Of a stretch of 64,000 nucleotides of DNA, positions 45,470 to 53,879 are shown piece by piece; position 1 is the first letter of the stretch, and each line of letters starts with the position of its first letter. This DNA comes from Pusillibacter faecalis (lineage in GTDB: Bacteria > Bacillota > Clostridia > Oscillospirales > Oscillospiraceae). The stretch spans positions 1,054,001-1,118,000 of the forward strand of contig NZ_AP023420.1 of assembly GCF_018408705.1 (NCBI RefSeq). Direction: 5' to 3'. The notes under the pieces are model-generated. The model saw only the letters and a list, made by a program, of their open reading frames with translations, did not search any database and was not told the DNA's origin. A program made the position numbers and the translations under genes.

Positions 45470-46303
45470 TCAGACAAGGAACGCTGTCTCATCGCCCGCC
45501 TGTGCTGCGGTTCTCTGCCGCAGCTGCGGCGGCGCGGGAAACCGTTTAGCCGCCCGAACCTCATAGCACCGCTTGAGCTCCAGAAGTTCCGGCTCCTCCA
45601 GGCGCTCTGCTACACTGGCAAAAACTGTCCCGTCCACTCCGTCATCCGCCAGCATGGCGAGCCGCGTCACCTCTTTGCGCAGCTCCTGGAGATATTTCCT
45701 TCCCAGCGCGGCCTGTTTTTGTAAAAGTGCCCCGCCGTCCATCTGCGTGAATCGTTTGAGTACCCCGGCCTCCCGCTGGGCCGGTACCGCCACAAAGGAC
45801 CACTCATAGGCATCCGTTGGCTCCCTCAGCTCCGTAAAACAAAGCTGTTCCCCATAGGTCCGTCCTTTCTCGTGGGTGCAGGTACCAGCCTCCGCTCCGC
45901 AGATGGAGCAAACCCGTCTTGCCACACTGCACCCCACGCTGACCTCCTTTTTGATGCCGCCCTCAATCTCTGCAATGAGATCTGCGTTTTTCTCCGTCCG
46001 CAGCAGATACGCCCAGCCTTTTAGCCAGCAGTATGGGTCTCCGGCCACCGTCACCCGGGACGGCTCCCGCACCATCTCGGTACGATAAATACGGGCGGTT
46101 TGCCCACGGGCTGACCACTGGTGGTCAAAGATGCCGCTCTTCCCCACAAATAGTTCTCCCAGTGTCTCCAGGGCCTCTGCCGCAAACCGCTCCAGATCCC
46201 GGTCCACCTCGTTATCGCACAGCCGCACGCTGAAGATGTACACCTGCTCCTCCGTCAGCACGGTTTTGGCAAAGCGGTTGACGGCTTCCAATTCTCTCTC
46301 CAT
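45470..46303 (-). CDS. Prohead protease-like protein (XkdF position)
   Basis: The protein has 277 residues. GIFDHQWSARGQTARIYRTEM near residue 57 and EGGIKKEVSVGCSVARRV near residue 115 fit the catalytic His and Ser of phage prohead proteases. Directly after is CSICGAEAGTCTHEKGRTYG, a Cys2-Cys-His zinc-knuckle-like insertion that is not usual in the family. A helical C-terminal half (RKYLQELRKEVTRLAMLADD) resembles the scaffold part of XkdF. GAGGAGGGA precedes ATG 46303. Confidence 0.65.
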   Translation of the reverse strand: MERELEAVNRFAKTVLTEEQVYIFSVRLCDNEVDRDLERFAAEALETLGELFVGKSGIFDHQWSARGQTARIYRTEMVREPSRVTVAGDPYCWLKGWAYLLRTEKNADLIAEIEGGIKKEVSVGCSVARRVCSICGAEAGTCTHEKGRTYGEQLCFTELREPTDAYEWSFVAVPAQREAGVLKRFTQMDGGALLQKQAALGRKYLQELRKEVTRLAMLADDGVDGTVFASVAERLEEPELLELKRCYEVRAAKRFPAPPQLRQRTAAQAGDETAFLV

Positions 46304-46304
46304 A

Positions 46305-47507
46305 TCATCGTTCCCTCCTCATGGTTCCGGCGGTGGAATCGCTCCCCCCGGCGTTTTTTCCCTGTTCCACTTCTGCGGCTTCGTTTTCCAGCCGCAGCTT
46401 CCTCGCCTGCTGGCGGTAGAGCTCCGCCCGGGCCTCTTCCACCTCGTCCTGGAGGTTGATCTCATCCCAGACCACCTCAAAGCCACAGGGAAAACCATGC
46501 ATCCGCAGCCACAGACGGCAGATGCGCTCCAGAACCGGTGTCAGCGTCCGACGCAGCGCGGTAATCTCCGTGGTCAAAAGATCCGCCTGCTGGCTGCTCA
46601 TCCGCTCTGTGGAGCTCCAGCTCAGCCCCAGCATAAAGGGCGGAATCCCGGTTTTTGCAACAATTTGTTCCAAAAGCTGGCGTACTGGGATTTCACTGTC
46701 CAAAATCGGCGCGTCGCCGCCGATGACCTGGATACCCACATCGCCTACCGCCACAAAATCCCGGACGCTGCCTCCCCGGGTATCGCGCATAGCCCGGCTC
46801 CACTCCTCCGCCAGCATCCGGCTTCGCTCCGCCGCGCTAACTCCGTCTCCACCGGAGCAGGTCACGGCAAACCGCACGTTTCCGCACCGCTCCCAATTGA
46901 CGCCGATGGTGTGGTAAATCTTCATCAGCACATCGGCCAAAAACGGAAGAGACCGCAGCAAGGAAACCCCGTAGGGGCTGTTCGCCTCTGGATTCAGAGG
47001 CGTAAACAGCAGCAGCTCCTGGCAGGGGAGCTCCGTCATTCTTCCGCACTCGTCAGGTCCGCAGAGGGTAAAGTCCAGAGGGCTGATGCCCTCTTTGATC
47101 TCAATGTCCTCCACCCGCCCGCACAGCAGCGCCGCGATATCCCGGTTCCCCAGCGCTGGCACAATCTCTCCCACCGCCTGTCCACAGGTTAGCATGGAGT
47201 CCAGGTAACAGTCCAAAAAGGCGTTCATTCCAAATTGGCCCCGGCCCACAGGCACGGTCCGCAGGAACTCCGCCAGCGCGGCTTCGGCAACGCTGTCACT
47301 GCAGCGGACCGTCACCCCGCCCGCCATGCGGATAAGTTTGTAAATCGCGGCGTCCACCACCGGCACCGCTTCCCGCACAGCCCGGTACAGCCGCGCCTCT
47401 CCCCGCCCTAGGGGCACATACTCCCGCAGCACGCCGAAGGGGTGTCTCTCCCCGCTTCGCAGCTGCACGGAAGGCGGTGCCTCCCGCTGTTTCCGCCAGT
47501 TCCGCAT
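46305..47507 (-). CDS. Phage portal protein (XkdE-like position)
   Basis: The 400-residue protein has the portal landmarks: VVDAAIYKLIRMAGGVTVRC near the start, FNPxSPYGxS-like FTPLNPEANSPYGVSLLRSLPFLADVLMKIYHTIG, and the crown-side GIPPFMLGLSWSSTERMSSQQADLLTTEITALRRTLTPVLERI. Portals form the DNA gate of the capsid. ATG 47507 has GAGGAGGAGAGAG upstream and is preferred to 47522, which overlaps the terminase stop. Confidence 0.8.
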   Translation of the reverse strand: MRNWRKQREAPPSVQLRSGERHPFGVLREYVPLGRGEARLYRAVREAVPVVDAAIYKLIRMAGGVTVRCSDSVAEAALAEFLRTVPVGRGQFGMNAFLDCYLDSMLTCGQAVGEIVPALGNRDIAALLCGRVEDIEIKEGISPLDFTLCGPDECGRMTELPCQELLLFTPLNPEANSPYGVSLLRSLPFLADVLMKIYHTIGVNWERCGNVRFAVTCSGGDGVSAAERSRMLAEEWSRAMRDTRGGSVRDFVAVGDVGIQVIGGDAPILDSEIPVRQLLEQIVAKTGIPPFMLGLSWSSTERMSSQQADLLTTEITALRRTLTPVLERICRLWLRMHGFPCGFEVVWDEINLQDEVEEARAELYRQQARKLRLENEAAEVEQGKNAGGSDSTAGTMRRER

Positions 47508-47518
47508 CTCTCTCCTCC

Positions 47519-48763
47519 TCATCTCCGCTCCACAGCCACCGCCGCGAAGCCTCTTTCCTCCTCGTGGGTCAGATCCATGGCAAAATACCGCATTTCATCC
47601 ATGGCGTGGTCATGCTCCTTTCTGGGGGCATCTCCCCCACTCCGTTCATCCCAGCAGTAAAGGGCCATCTCCCGTAGACAGTCCCGGCATTCCCTGCAGA
47701 TTTGGAGCCGCCCGCTCCGCAAACAGTCCGCTGTCACCCGAATCCCATCCGTTACGGTGTTGTCCGCCTTCACCACACGGAAGCCCCGGCGGCGCAGTAG
47801 TTCGATAAAGCTGGCTGCCGACGGGTCGACAATCACCCTCTGAATGACCCTCCCTGCCGCCAGACGTTCCAGATCCTCCGCATACTCCGCGTCGGTTTTT
47901 TGACATCCAGTCTGGTGAGAGTCGTAGTAAAATTCCTCCGTCCGGTACCAGACTCCGTCCTTTTGCCCCCACAGGCCAAAGGAGGCAGGGTTGGATGTGC
48001 CGTAGTCCACGGAGATTCTCCAGGGTCCCATCATGTCTGATGGCAGTGGTGCCGCGTCCCGCTCTGAGTCAAAGAAATCGTAGATCAGCCCCTGGGCCGC
48101 CGTCCACTCTCCCCGCACGAACCGCCGGTAAAAGACTCCGGAGTAAGACCTCTCATACCGCTCCCGGATTTCCGGGGAGAGGGCGGGATTGTCCGCCATG
48201 GTAAAGTGCAGCCGCAGCGCCCGCCGCTCTTCGGCGCGCAGCACCCACTCCTGGTAAAACCAGTGCTGCGGCCCTTCCGGGTTGCAGTTGAACCACAGCC
48301 GGCTCCCTGGCACGCTGCAACGGGCAATGGCCTGCTCTACAAAGGAACGGGGCATAAGGGCTGTCTCGTCCAGCAGCACGCCCGCCAGCGTGCTGCCCTG
48401 GATTAGGGCGGCGCTGGATTCATCCCGCCCGCCGAAGAGCAAAAAACGGTTCTCATGGCCGTGAAAGCGCACTAGCAGCAGATGCTCCGACCGTCGTTCC
48501 CGCACCGTCATGCCGATCTGCCGGAGATAGGGAATCAGTTCCGCCAGAAGATTCCTCCGCAGTGAGCCGATGGTCTTGCCGCAAAGTCCAAACTGCCTGC
48601 CATGGAAGCTGTGGGCCGCCCACAGGAAAAAGGACAGCCCCATGGAAAAGGTCTTGCCGCTTCTCACCGCTCCGTCACAGATGATCGCCTCCCAATGCGG
48701 ATTTTTCCACCAGCTCATCACCCGGACCTGCTTGGGGGAAAAACGCATGCCTTTATTCCCCAT
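47519..48763 (-). CDS. Terminase large subunit (XtmB-like)
   Basis: The 414-residue protein has a Walker A at about residues 30-37 (GAVRSGKTFSMGLSFFLWAAHS), an acidic Walker B-like strand in GSTLAGVLLDETALM, the motif III region WFNCNPEGPQHWFYQEW, and an RNase-H-like nuclease domain with acidic residues in RISVDYGTSNPASFGLWG and VIVDPSAASFI. It packages DNA into the prohead. It starts at 48763, overlapping the small subunit gene by 11 bases. Confidence 0.9.
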   Translation of the reverse strand: MGNKGMRFSPKQVRVMSWWKNPHWEAIICDGAVRSGKTFSMGLSFFLWAAHSFHGRQFGLCGKTIGSLRRNLLAELIPYLRQIGMTVRERRSEHLLLVRFHGHENRFLLFGGRDESSAALIQGSTLAGVLLDETALMPRSFVEQAIARCSVPGSRLWFNCNPEGPQHWFYQEWVLRAEERRALRLHFTMADNPALSPEIRERYERSYSGVFYRRFVRGEWTAAQGLIYDFFDSERDAAPLPSDMMGPWRISVDYGTSNPASFGLWGQKDGVWYRTEEFYYDSHQTGCQKTDAEYAEDLERLAAGRVIQRVIVDPSAASFIELLRRRGFRVVKADNTVTDGIRVTADCLRSGRLQICRECRDCLREMALYCWDERSGGDAPRKEHDHAMDEMRYFAMDLTHEEERGFAAVAVERR

Positions 48764-49211
48764 CCTCGTCCCCCAGCGCCCCAGCCACGGCCTCCAGAGC
48801 CTGATACAGCCCCTCTGCCCCGTCGTTGTCGCCCTGCTCCAGCAATCTGAATAGAGTTTCCAGTGCCCGAATCCGGTCCACAAGCTTGAGCTCCACACCC
48901 TTTTCTGTTACTTTCAGCTCTGACAATGCGGACAAATCCATCTGTGCCGGATTCGCTGTCTCTGGCCGCAGCGCCAGCTCCACGGCGTCGTTGACCCTGC
49001 CAAAGGCGATCCGTGCCAAATGGCGCAGCACATCCTCCCGCCTCAGCTGTCCCGCTGCGGCGCCGCGCATTCGTTCCATTCGCTTCTGAATGGATTTTCT
49101 CCCCAGCAGGGCCAGTCCGTCTCCCTGTCCTGTCGCTGCGGCTGCCTGTTCCGGGTCCATCGTTTCAAGATACACCCGACAAAACACCCTCTCATTCCAG
49201 TTCTTCTCCAT
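48753..49211 (-). CDS. Terminase small subunit (XtmA-like)
   Basis: The 152-residue protein is helical with an N-terminal DNA-binding segment (WNERVFCRVYLETMDPEQAAAATGQGDGLALLGRKSIQKRMERM), DVLRHLARIAFGRVNDAVELAL and an oligomerising helix (KLVDRIRALETLFRLLEQGD). It is the first gene of the phage operon, with GGGAGG six bases before ATG 49211. It is preceded by the attenuator-like leader. Confidence 0.8.
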   Translation of the reverse strand: MEKNWNERVFCRVYLETMDPEQAAAATGQGDGLALLGRKSIQKRMERMRGAAAGQLRREDVLRHLARIAFGRVNDAVELALRPETANPAQMDLSALSELKVTEKGVELKLVDRIRALETLFRLLEQGDNDGAEGLYQALEAVAGALGDEDGE

Positions 49212-49304
49212 ATTGCGCCTCCCTGTTGCCTTCTCACATTGATCCTCCCCACTGCGCAGACATTGCACGTCCATATACACGCAATCGGAAAATTCCATGT
49301 TCAG

Positions 49305-49560
49305 AGCAAAAAAGACACCGCGGATTTTTTCCGCAGTGTCTCAAACTTGATTTTATATTCAGCAGAACAGCTGCTTCCACAAGGCATGCTCCGGTCCATC
49401 GCCCAAAAATCTTTGTTCTGGCATCGCCTGCCGGCGGGGGAAACACAGCACCGTTTTGCTTTTTCAGAGAATCTGCTCATCCTTCCACAGATACTCTCTG
49501 AAAGTCTTTCCGCAGACCATGTTCTCAAAGCCTGTCCCCCGCAGTATTTGACACCGCTGC
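49305..49560 (-). ncRNA. Structured leader RNA of the phage operon, possible attenuator
   Basis: Read on the minus strand, a terminator stem (49330-49340 with 49314-49324, loop of about 5 nt) is followed by a six-U run (49308-49313). The upstream segment 49550-49557 repeats the distal terminator arm and can instead pair with 49333-49340, preventing the terminator. Between them are further stems: GCGGGGGA/TCCCCCGC, CAGAGA/TCTCTG with an inner CTG-type helix, and GTCT/AGAC. Such mutually exclusive pairing is what riboswitches and attenuators show. I could not match it to a known class: no T-box, c-di-GMP, cobalamin, 6S or tmRNA signature. Confidence 0.5.
49308..49340 (-). terminator. Intrinsic terminator in the phage-operon leader
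   Basis: On the minus strand GACACTGCGGA pairs with TCCGCGGTGTC, followed by TTTTTTG. It lies about 95 bases before the terminase small-subunit start, so it must be bypassed or must end a separate small RNA. Confidence 0.75.
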
Positions 49561-49665
49561 CCCTTTTGATTATGATAAACTTGGATTTTGTTTAGCCGCC
49601 GACAAGCCTCTAGGCTTTGGCGTTAATCCTCTATTAATATTTTAGCACCACTTTAACAGGCTCTC

Positions 49666-49674
49666 TGCTATAAT
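49666..49674 (+). promoter_or_regulatory. Extended -10 promoter of the kinase-regulator pair
   Basis: TGC followed by TATAAT (49669-49674) is an extended -10 element. No good -35 is seen at the usual distance. The start codon at 49701 is 27 bases downstream. Confidence 0.45.
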
Positions 49675-49700
49675 ATTTTCTATCAGAAGGGATGGGTGTT

Positions 49701-50777
49701 ATGCGCGCAAAGATTGTTCTGCTTAAACGACTGTTCCCCTTTTCTATACGGGATTTCCTGGTTACAACCGTGATATTCTTTTGTGCTACAGGGGTATGCG
49801 CGCTGCTGCAGCACGTCAACAGCATTGACGGGTTTGCCTTTCCGGTGTTTGTGCTGGCGGTGCTGCTGGTTTCCCGTCTGACCACCGGATACCTCTTCGG
49901 TTTCCTGGCCTCTGTGCTGGGAGTGGTATGTACCAACTTTATCTTTACATATCCCTATTGGGCGGTCAATTTTACTCTCTCCGGCTATCCGACCACCTTT
50001 TTGGTATTCTTAGTCGTTTCCATTATCACCTGCGCCCTCACCACCCAGGTCCGCCAGCAGGAGCGCCTCCGGGCGGAGGGAGAGAAGGAAAAAATGCGCG
50101 CCAACCTGCTCCGCTCCGTCTCCCACGACATCCGCACACCCCTCACCTCGATTGTCGGTTCCACCTCCGCGGTGCTGGAAAATCCGGGTCTATCTCTCAC
50201 AGAGCAGCATGAGTTGCTGGAGGATGTCCGCAACGAGGCCCAGTGGCTGATCCGTGTGGTGGAAAATCTGCTCTCTATCACCCGTATGGGGGATCATCAA
50301 ACCCATATCACCACGGTCCCAGAAGCTGCCGAGGAGGTTCTGGGGGAGGCTGTACAGAAATTTCACCGCCACTTTCCATCTGTCACCGTCTCCGTTTCCG
50401 TTCCAGACGAACTGCTGATCGTACCGATGGATGCCATTTTGATTGAGCAGGTCCTGTCCAACCTCATGGAAAATGCCGTGGTTCACGGCAAGACAACCAC
50501 TGAAATCCAGCTGACGCTCCGTGCACGGGGAAATGATGCCTGCTTTACGGTATCCGATAACGGAGAGGGAATTCCCCCAAAGGAATTGAACACCCTGTTT
50601 GACGGCACACTCAAGCACAGCGAAACCGAGGGCTGTGACGGCAAACGAAACATGGGCCTTGGGCTCTCCGTATGTCAGGCCATTGTCCGGGCCCACGGCG
50701 GCAGCATCTCTGCCAGAAATCTATCAGAAGGCGCGGAATTTACCTTCCGCCTGCCCCTGCCTAAGGAGGAACATTGA
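49701..50777 (+). CDS. KdpD-like sensor histidine kinase, short form
   Basis: The 358-residue protein has four closely spaced membrane helices in residues about 20-110, like the DUF4118 region of KdpD. A HisKA domain follows (SVSHDIRTPLTSIVGS, phospho-His near residue 138), then a HATPase domain with N-box NLMENAVVHG, G1 DNGEGIP and G2 NMGLGLSVCQAIV. The N-terminal KdpD sensor and UspA domains are missing, so it equals the C-terminal half of KdpD. ATG 49701 fits the AGAAGGG ribosome site better than ATG 49692. No kdpFABC genes are present in the window. Confidence 0.8.
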   Translation: MRAKIVLLKRLFPFSIRDFLVTTVIFFCATGVCALLQHVNSIDGFAFPVFVLAVLLVSRLTTGYLFGFLASVLGVVCTNFIFTYPYWAVNFTLSGYPTTFLVFLVVSIITCALTTQVRQQERLRAEGEKEKMRANLLRSVSHDIRTPLTSIVGSTSAVLENPGLSLTEQHELLEDVRNEAQWLIRVVENLLSITRMGDHQTHITTVPEAAEEVLGEAVQKFHRHFPSVTVSVSVPDELLIVPMDAILIEQVLSNLMENAVVHGKTTTEIQLTLRARGNDACFTVSDNGEGIPPKELNTLFDGTLKHSETEGCDGKRNMGLGLSVCQAIVRAHGGSISARNLSEGAEFTFRLPLPKEEH

Positions 50778-51487
50778 TGAATATTCGGGAGAAAATATTG
50801 GTGATTGAAGATGAAAAGACCATTTCTCACTTTATCTCCACCATTTTAAACAACAATGGCTATGAGGCTATGCAAGCCCGCACTGGGAACGAAGCACTGT
50901 CCATGATCTCCTCCCATTGTCCGGATTTGGTGATTTTAGACCTGGGGCTTCCGGATATGGACGGGCTGGACATTCTGCGCCAGCTGCGGGAGTGGTCCAG
51001 TCTGCCTGTTGTGGTGGTATCTGCCCGCTCTCATGAGAAAGATAAGGTCACAGCCTTGGACTTGGGTGCCGATGATTATCTCACCAAGCCCTTTGGCACG
51101 GATGAACTTTTAGCCCGGGTCCGCACGGCCATCCGCCACACCCGCACCGCCAGCGGCAATGACGAGATTTCCCAACGGGGCACCTACACAGTGGGAGATA
51201 TGGTGATTGACTACAACAAGCACCAGGTCTTGGTCCGCGGGGAAAATGTGAAGCTCACCCTCAGTGAGTTCCGGATCGTGGCTCTCCTTGGAAAGTATGC
51301 CGGCAAGGTGCTGACCTATGACTTCATCATCAAGGAACTCTGGGGCCCCAGGGCCAGCGGGGATAATCAAATTCTTCGGGTGAATATGGCCAATATCCGC
51401 CGGAAGATTGAGAAGAACCCTGCCGCGCCAGAGTATCTGTTTACAGAGGTAGGTGTGGGCTACCGTCTGGCAGAGGGAGATTCCTAA
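50774..51487 (+). CDS. KdpE-like response regulator
   Basis: The 237-residue OmpR/PhoB-type regulator has a receiver domain with EDE (residues about 12-14), the phospho-Asp in LVILDLGLPDMDG, the Ser/Thr in VVVSARS and the Lys in YLTKPFG. A C-terminal winged helix follows (VKLTLSEFRIVALLGKYAGKVLTYDFIIKELWG, RVNMANIRRKIEKNP). The start overlaps the kinase stop by 4 nt. It is the closest family to KdpE, and its target is unknown. Confidence 0.85.
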   Translation: MMNIREKILVIEDEKTISHFISTILNNNGYEAMQARTGNEALSMISSHCPDLVILDLGLPDMDGLDILRQLREWSSLPVVVVSARSHEKDKVTALDLGADDYLTKPFGTDELLARVRTAIRHTRTASGNDEISQRGTYTVGDMVIDYNKHQVLVRGENVKLTLSEFRIVALLGKYAGKVLTYDFIIKELWGPRASGDNQILRVNMANIRRKIEKNPAAPEYLFTEVGVGYRLAEGDS

Positions 51488-51491
51488 TAAG

Positions 51492-51526
51492 AAACCGGCC
51501 GGACAGATGTCCGGCCGGTTTTCTGT
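51492..51526 (+). terminator. Terminator between kinase pair and ZIP gene
   Basis: AAACCGGCCGGACA and TGTCCGGCCGGTTT form a 14-bp stem with a 3-nt loop followed by TCTG. The convergent arrangement suggests use by both sides. Confidence 0.75.
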
Positions 51527-51536
51527 GTTGGCCCTC

Positions 51537-52277
51537 TTATCCCGCGATCCACATTCCCACCACGACACCTGCCACCGCAGCCAGAGCCGGGGCCCTTCCC
51601 CGCCACAGTCCTACCGCCTCCGGCAGCAGCTCCCCAAACACCACATACAGCATGGCCCCTGAGGCAAAGCTCAGCGCCGCAGAGAGTGCGGCAGGGCCCA
51701 GCGTCCCCACCCAAAAGCCAAGAATGGCGCCCAAGACAGTTGGAGCACCTGTAACCGCCGCCAAGGACGCGGCCCTCCACCACTGTGTCCCTCCGGCAGT
51801 CAGCGGAGCGGCCACCGCCATTCCCTCTGGCACATTATGCAATCCAATAACCGCCGCCATCACCCAGCCGCTGCCGGCCTCGCCGGATGCAAAAGCGGCC
51901 CCGATCACCATTCCCTCCGGAACGTTGTGCAGAGCAATGGCCGCTGCCATCACGATGCCGGCTAGAATCAGCTCCCCGCGCCGCCCTCCGTCTCCTTCCA
52001 GACCAGGTCGGCAGGATAGGCATGCGTTGAGTCCTGCAGTGATTAAAAAGCCTGTCAGCACACCTGCTGCCGTCAGTGGCAGGTGCCCCTGAGAGAGCGC
52101 CTGTACCAGCAGATCAGCGCATACCACCGCAATCATAACGCCGGCTGCAAAGCTCAGCATCAGGCTCACCATGCGGTCCGACTCCCGCCGCAGCAGGCAT
52201 GCGGCGCCGCCGCCCAATCCAGTTCCGCCAATACCGGCCGCAGCTGTCACCAAAACTGCTGTCCCAAGTTCCCCCAT
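51537..52277 (-). CDS. ZIP family divalent metal transporter
   Basis: The 246-residue membrane protein has about 8 helices. Both metal-site helices carry the ZIP signature: IALHNVPEGMVIGAAF and IGLHNVPEGMAVAAPL. The family imports zinc, iron or related cations into the cytoplasm. ATG 52277 has GGGGTG upstream, and longer frames to 52343 would add a non-membrane, Arg/Gln-rich leader. Confidence 0.85.
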   Translation of the reverse strand: MGELGTAVLVTAAAGIGGTGLGGGAACLLRRESDRMVSLMLSFAAGVMIAVVCADLLVQALSQGHLPLTAAGVLTGFLITAGLNACLSCRPGLEGDGGRRGELILAGIVMAAAIALHNVPEGMVIGAAFASGEAGSGWVMAAVIGLHNVPEGMAVAAPLTAGGTQWWRAASLAAVTGAPTVLGAILGFWVGTLGPAALSAALSFASGAMLYVVFGELLPEAVGLWRGRAPALAAVAGVVVGMWIAG

Positions 52278-52406
52278 GAAAACACCCCAATCCGCAAGCC
52301 TCTCTAATTGCAGTGTATTTCTTTCTTGCCTGAAACATGCCATGTCCTATTTTCCGCATATCCTCCCTGGGACCAGCATAGGCTTTTCCAACGAGGTGAT
52401 GACAGT

Positions 52407-53687
52407 ATGACGATCCATGTCGTTCAGGCCGGTGAAACCATCGGCTCTATCGCAGCCTACTATGGGGTGAATCCCACGCAGGTAGCCACAGATAATACCG
52501 TTCCCGCCAGCGGTGCCCTAGCTGTTGGGCAGACGCTGGTCATTCGCTTTCCCAGGCAGGTGCATGCCGTCCAGCAGGGAGAAACCCTTTCCTCCATCGC
52601 CGCCTACTATGGGACCACGGTCCGCCAGCTCTGGCGGAACAACTGGTCTTTGAGGGGCGGGGAGTCCCTCTCTCCCGGCCAGCCTCTGGTCATCTCCTAT
52701 TTTGAGGAAAAGTTGGGGACCGCTGTTACCAATGGCTATGCCTATCCCTACATTGAGCCGGAGCTTTTGGCGGAGCAGCTCCCCTACCTCACCTATCTGG
52801 CCCCTTTCACTTATGGCATCAATGCCTCCGGCGGCCTGTTGCCGTTGAATGATGACACCCTGTTGTCCGCTGCACGGCTGCGGGGTACGGCGCCCGTCAT
52901 GCATCTTTCCACCCTCACGGAATCAGGTCAATTTGATACACAGCGGGCAGAACTGGTGCTGACTGACATGGAGGTTCAAGACCGTTTGGTGTCTGAGGTT
53001 ATCCAGACCACCCTCCGCCGTGGTTATGCCGGGGTGGATGTGGACTTTGAATTTCTTCCCGGCCAGCTTGCGGCAGCCTACGCCGCATTTTTGGACCGCC
53101 TGCGCCGGCGCCTGCAGCCGCAGGGCCGCTTTCTCTGGGCGGCACTTGCCCCTAAGACCAGCGCAGGCCAGCCCGGCCTCCTGTATGAAGGACACGACTA
53201 TGCCGCCGTTGCCGCCGCCACCGATGCAGTTTTGCTCATGACCTATGAGTGGGGCTATACCTATGGTCCCCCCATGGCGGTGGCCCCGCTGCCCAACGTC
53301 CGGGCTGTCCTGGACTATGCTGTTACCACAATTCCATCTGAAAAAATATTTCTTGGTATTCCAAATTATGGTTATGACTGGCCCCTGCCCTTCGTCCAGG
53401 GAACAACCCGGGCCCAGTCTATTTCCAATCAGCGTGCTATTGAGCTGGCGGTCCAGTACCAAATCGCCATTCAGTATGATGAAACTGCCCAATCCCCTTA
53501 TTTCCACTACACAGATCACGCAGGTGTCGTTCACGAGGTCTGGTTTGAGGATGCCCGCAGCATGGATGCCAAGCTCCGCCTCATCGCAGAGTATGGCTTC
53601 AAAGGCGCAGGATTCTGGAATCTGATGCGACCCTTTTCCCAGACCTGGCTGGTTCTGGACAGCCTGTATGACATCTCTGAGTCATAA
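52407..53687 (+). CDS. LysM-GH18 spore germination / cortex-lytic protein (SleL/YaaH-like)
   Basis: The 426-residue protein has two LysM domains (residues 2-47 and 50-95: HVVQAGETIGSIAAYYGVNP; HAVQQGETLSSIAAYYGTT) and a GH18 domain to the end, with the active-site strand GYAGVDVDFEFLPGQ (Glu as acid) and the strands LLMTYEWGYTYG and GIPNYGYDWPLPF. SleL-type enzymes are N-acetylglucosaminidases that degrade cortex fragments in germinating spores. There is no signal peptide, as usual for forespore- or mother-cell-made coat enzymes. GAGGTGAT precedes ATG 52407. It supports a sporulating host. Confidence 0.85.
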   Translation: MTIHVVQAGETIGSIAAYYGVNPTQVATDNTVPASGALAVGQTLVIRFPRQVHAVQQGETLSSIAAYYGTTVRQLWRNNWSLRGGESLSPGQPLVISYFEEKLGTAVTNGYAYPYIEPELLAEQLPYLTYLAPFTYGINASGGLLPLNDDTLLSAARLRGTAPVMHLSTLTESGQFDTQRAELVLTDMEVQDRLVSEVIQTTLRRGYAGVDVDFEFLPGQLAAAYAAFLDRLRRRLQPQGRFLWAALAPKTSAGQPGLLYEGHDYAAVAAATDAVLLMTYEWGYTYGPPMAVAPLPNVRAVLDYAVTTIPSEKIFLGIPNYGYDWPLPFVQGTTRAQSISNQRAIELAVQYQIAIQYDETAQSPYFHYTDHAGVVHEVWFEDARSMDAKLRLIAEYGFKGAGFWNLMRPFSQTWLVLDSLYDISES

Positions 53688-53688
53688 G

Positions 53689-53717
53689 AACAGGGCAGCC
53701 TAAAGGCTGCCCTGTTC
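53689..53717 (+). terminator. Terminator after the LysM-GH18 gene
   Basis: AACAGGGCAGCC (53689-53700), loop TAAA, GGCTGCCCTGTT (53705-53716). The following 160 bases up to the Gx transporter stop hold no gene I can support. Confidence 0.75.
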
Positions 53718-53879
53718 TATGCGGAAAAGTCTTTTCATATTCGGAATCTCTCCATGTCGGACTACCTGCGCTGTAAACTTCTGCACAAAGCCATTCTCTC
53801 CAGTCCGTCCAGTGCATCCTGCTTTTCCCGTGGCAGCAAGGCAGTTATTTCAGAGAACCAGGACCTTTCTCCCAGCTTC

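Noticed and set aside
43981-45549. A 522-codon plus-strand frame opposite the capsid genes
   Set aside because: Antisense to well-supported phage genes, with no start signal.
49305-49560. Identity of the leader RNA as 6S RNA, tmRNA, SRP RNA or a T-box
   Set aside because: No single long hairpin with central bubble, no tag reading frame, no SRP apical loop and no T-box sequence were seen, so it is left as an unassigned structured leader.
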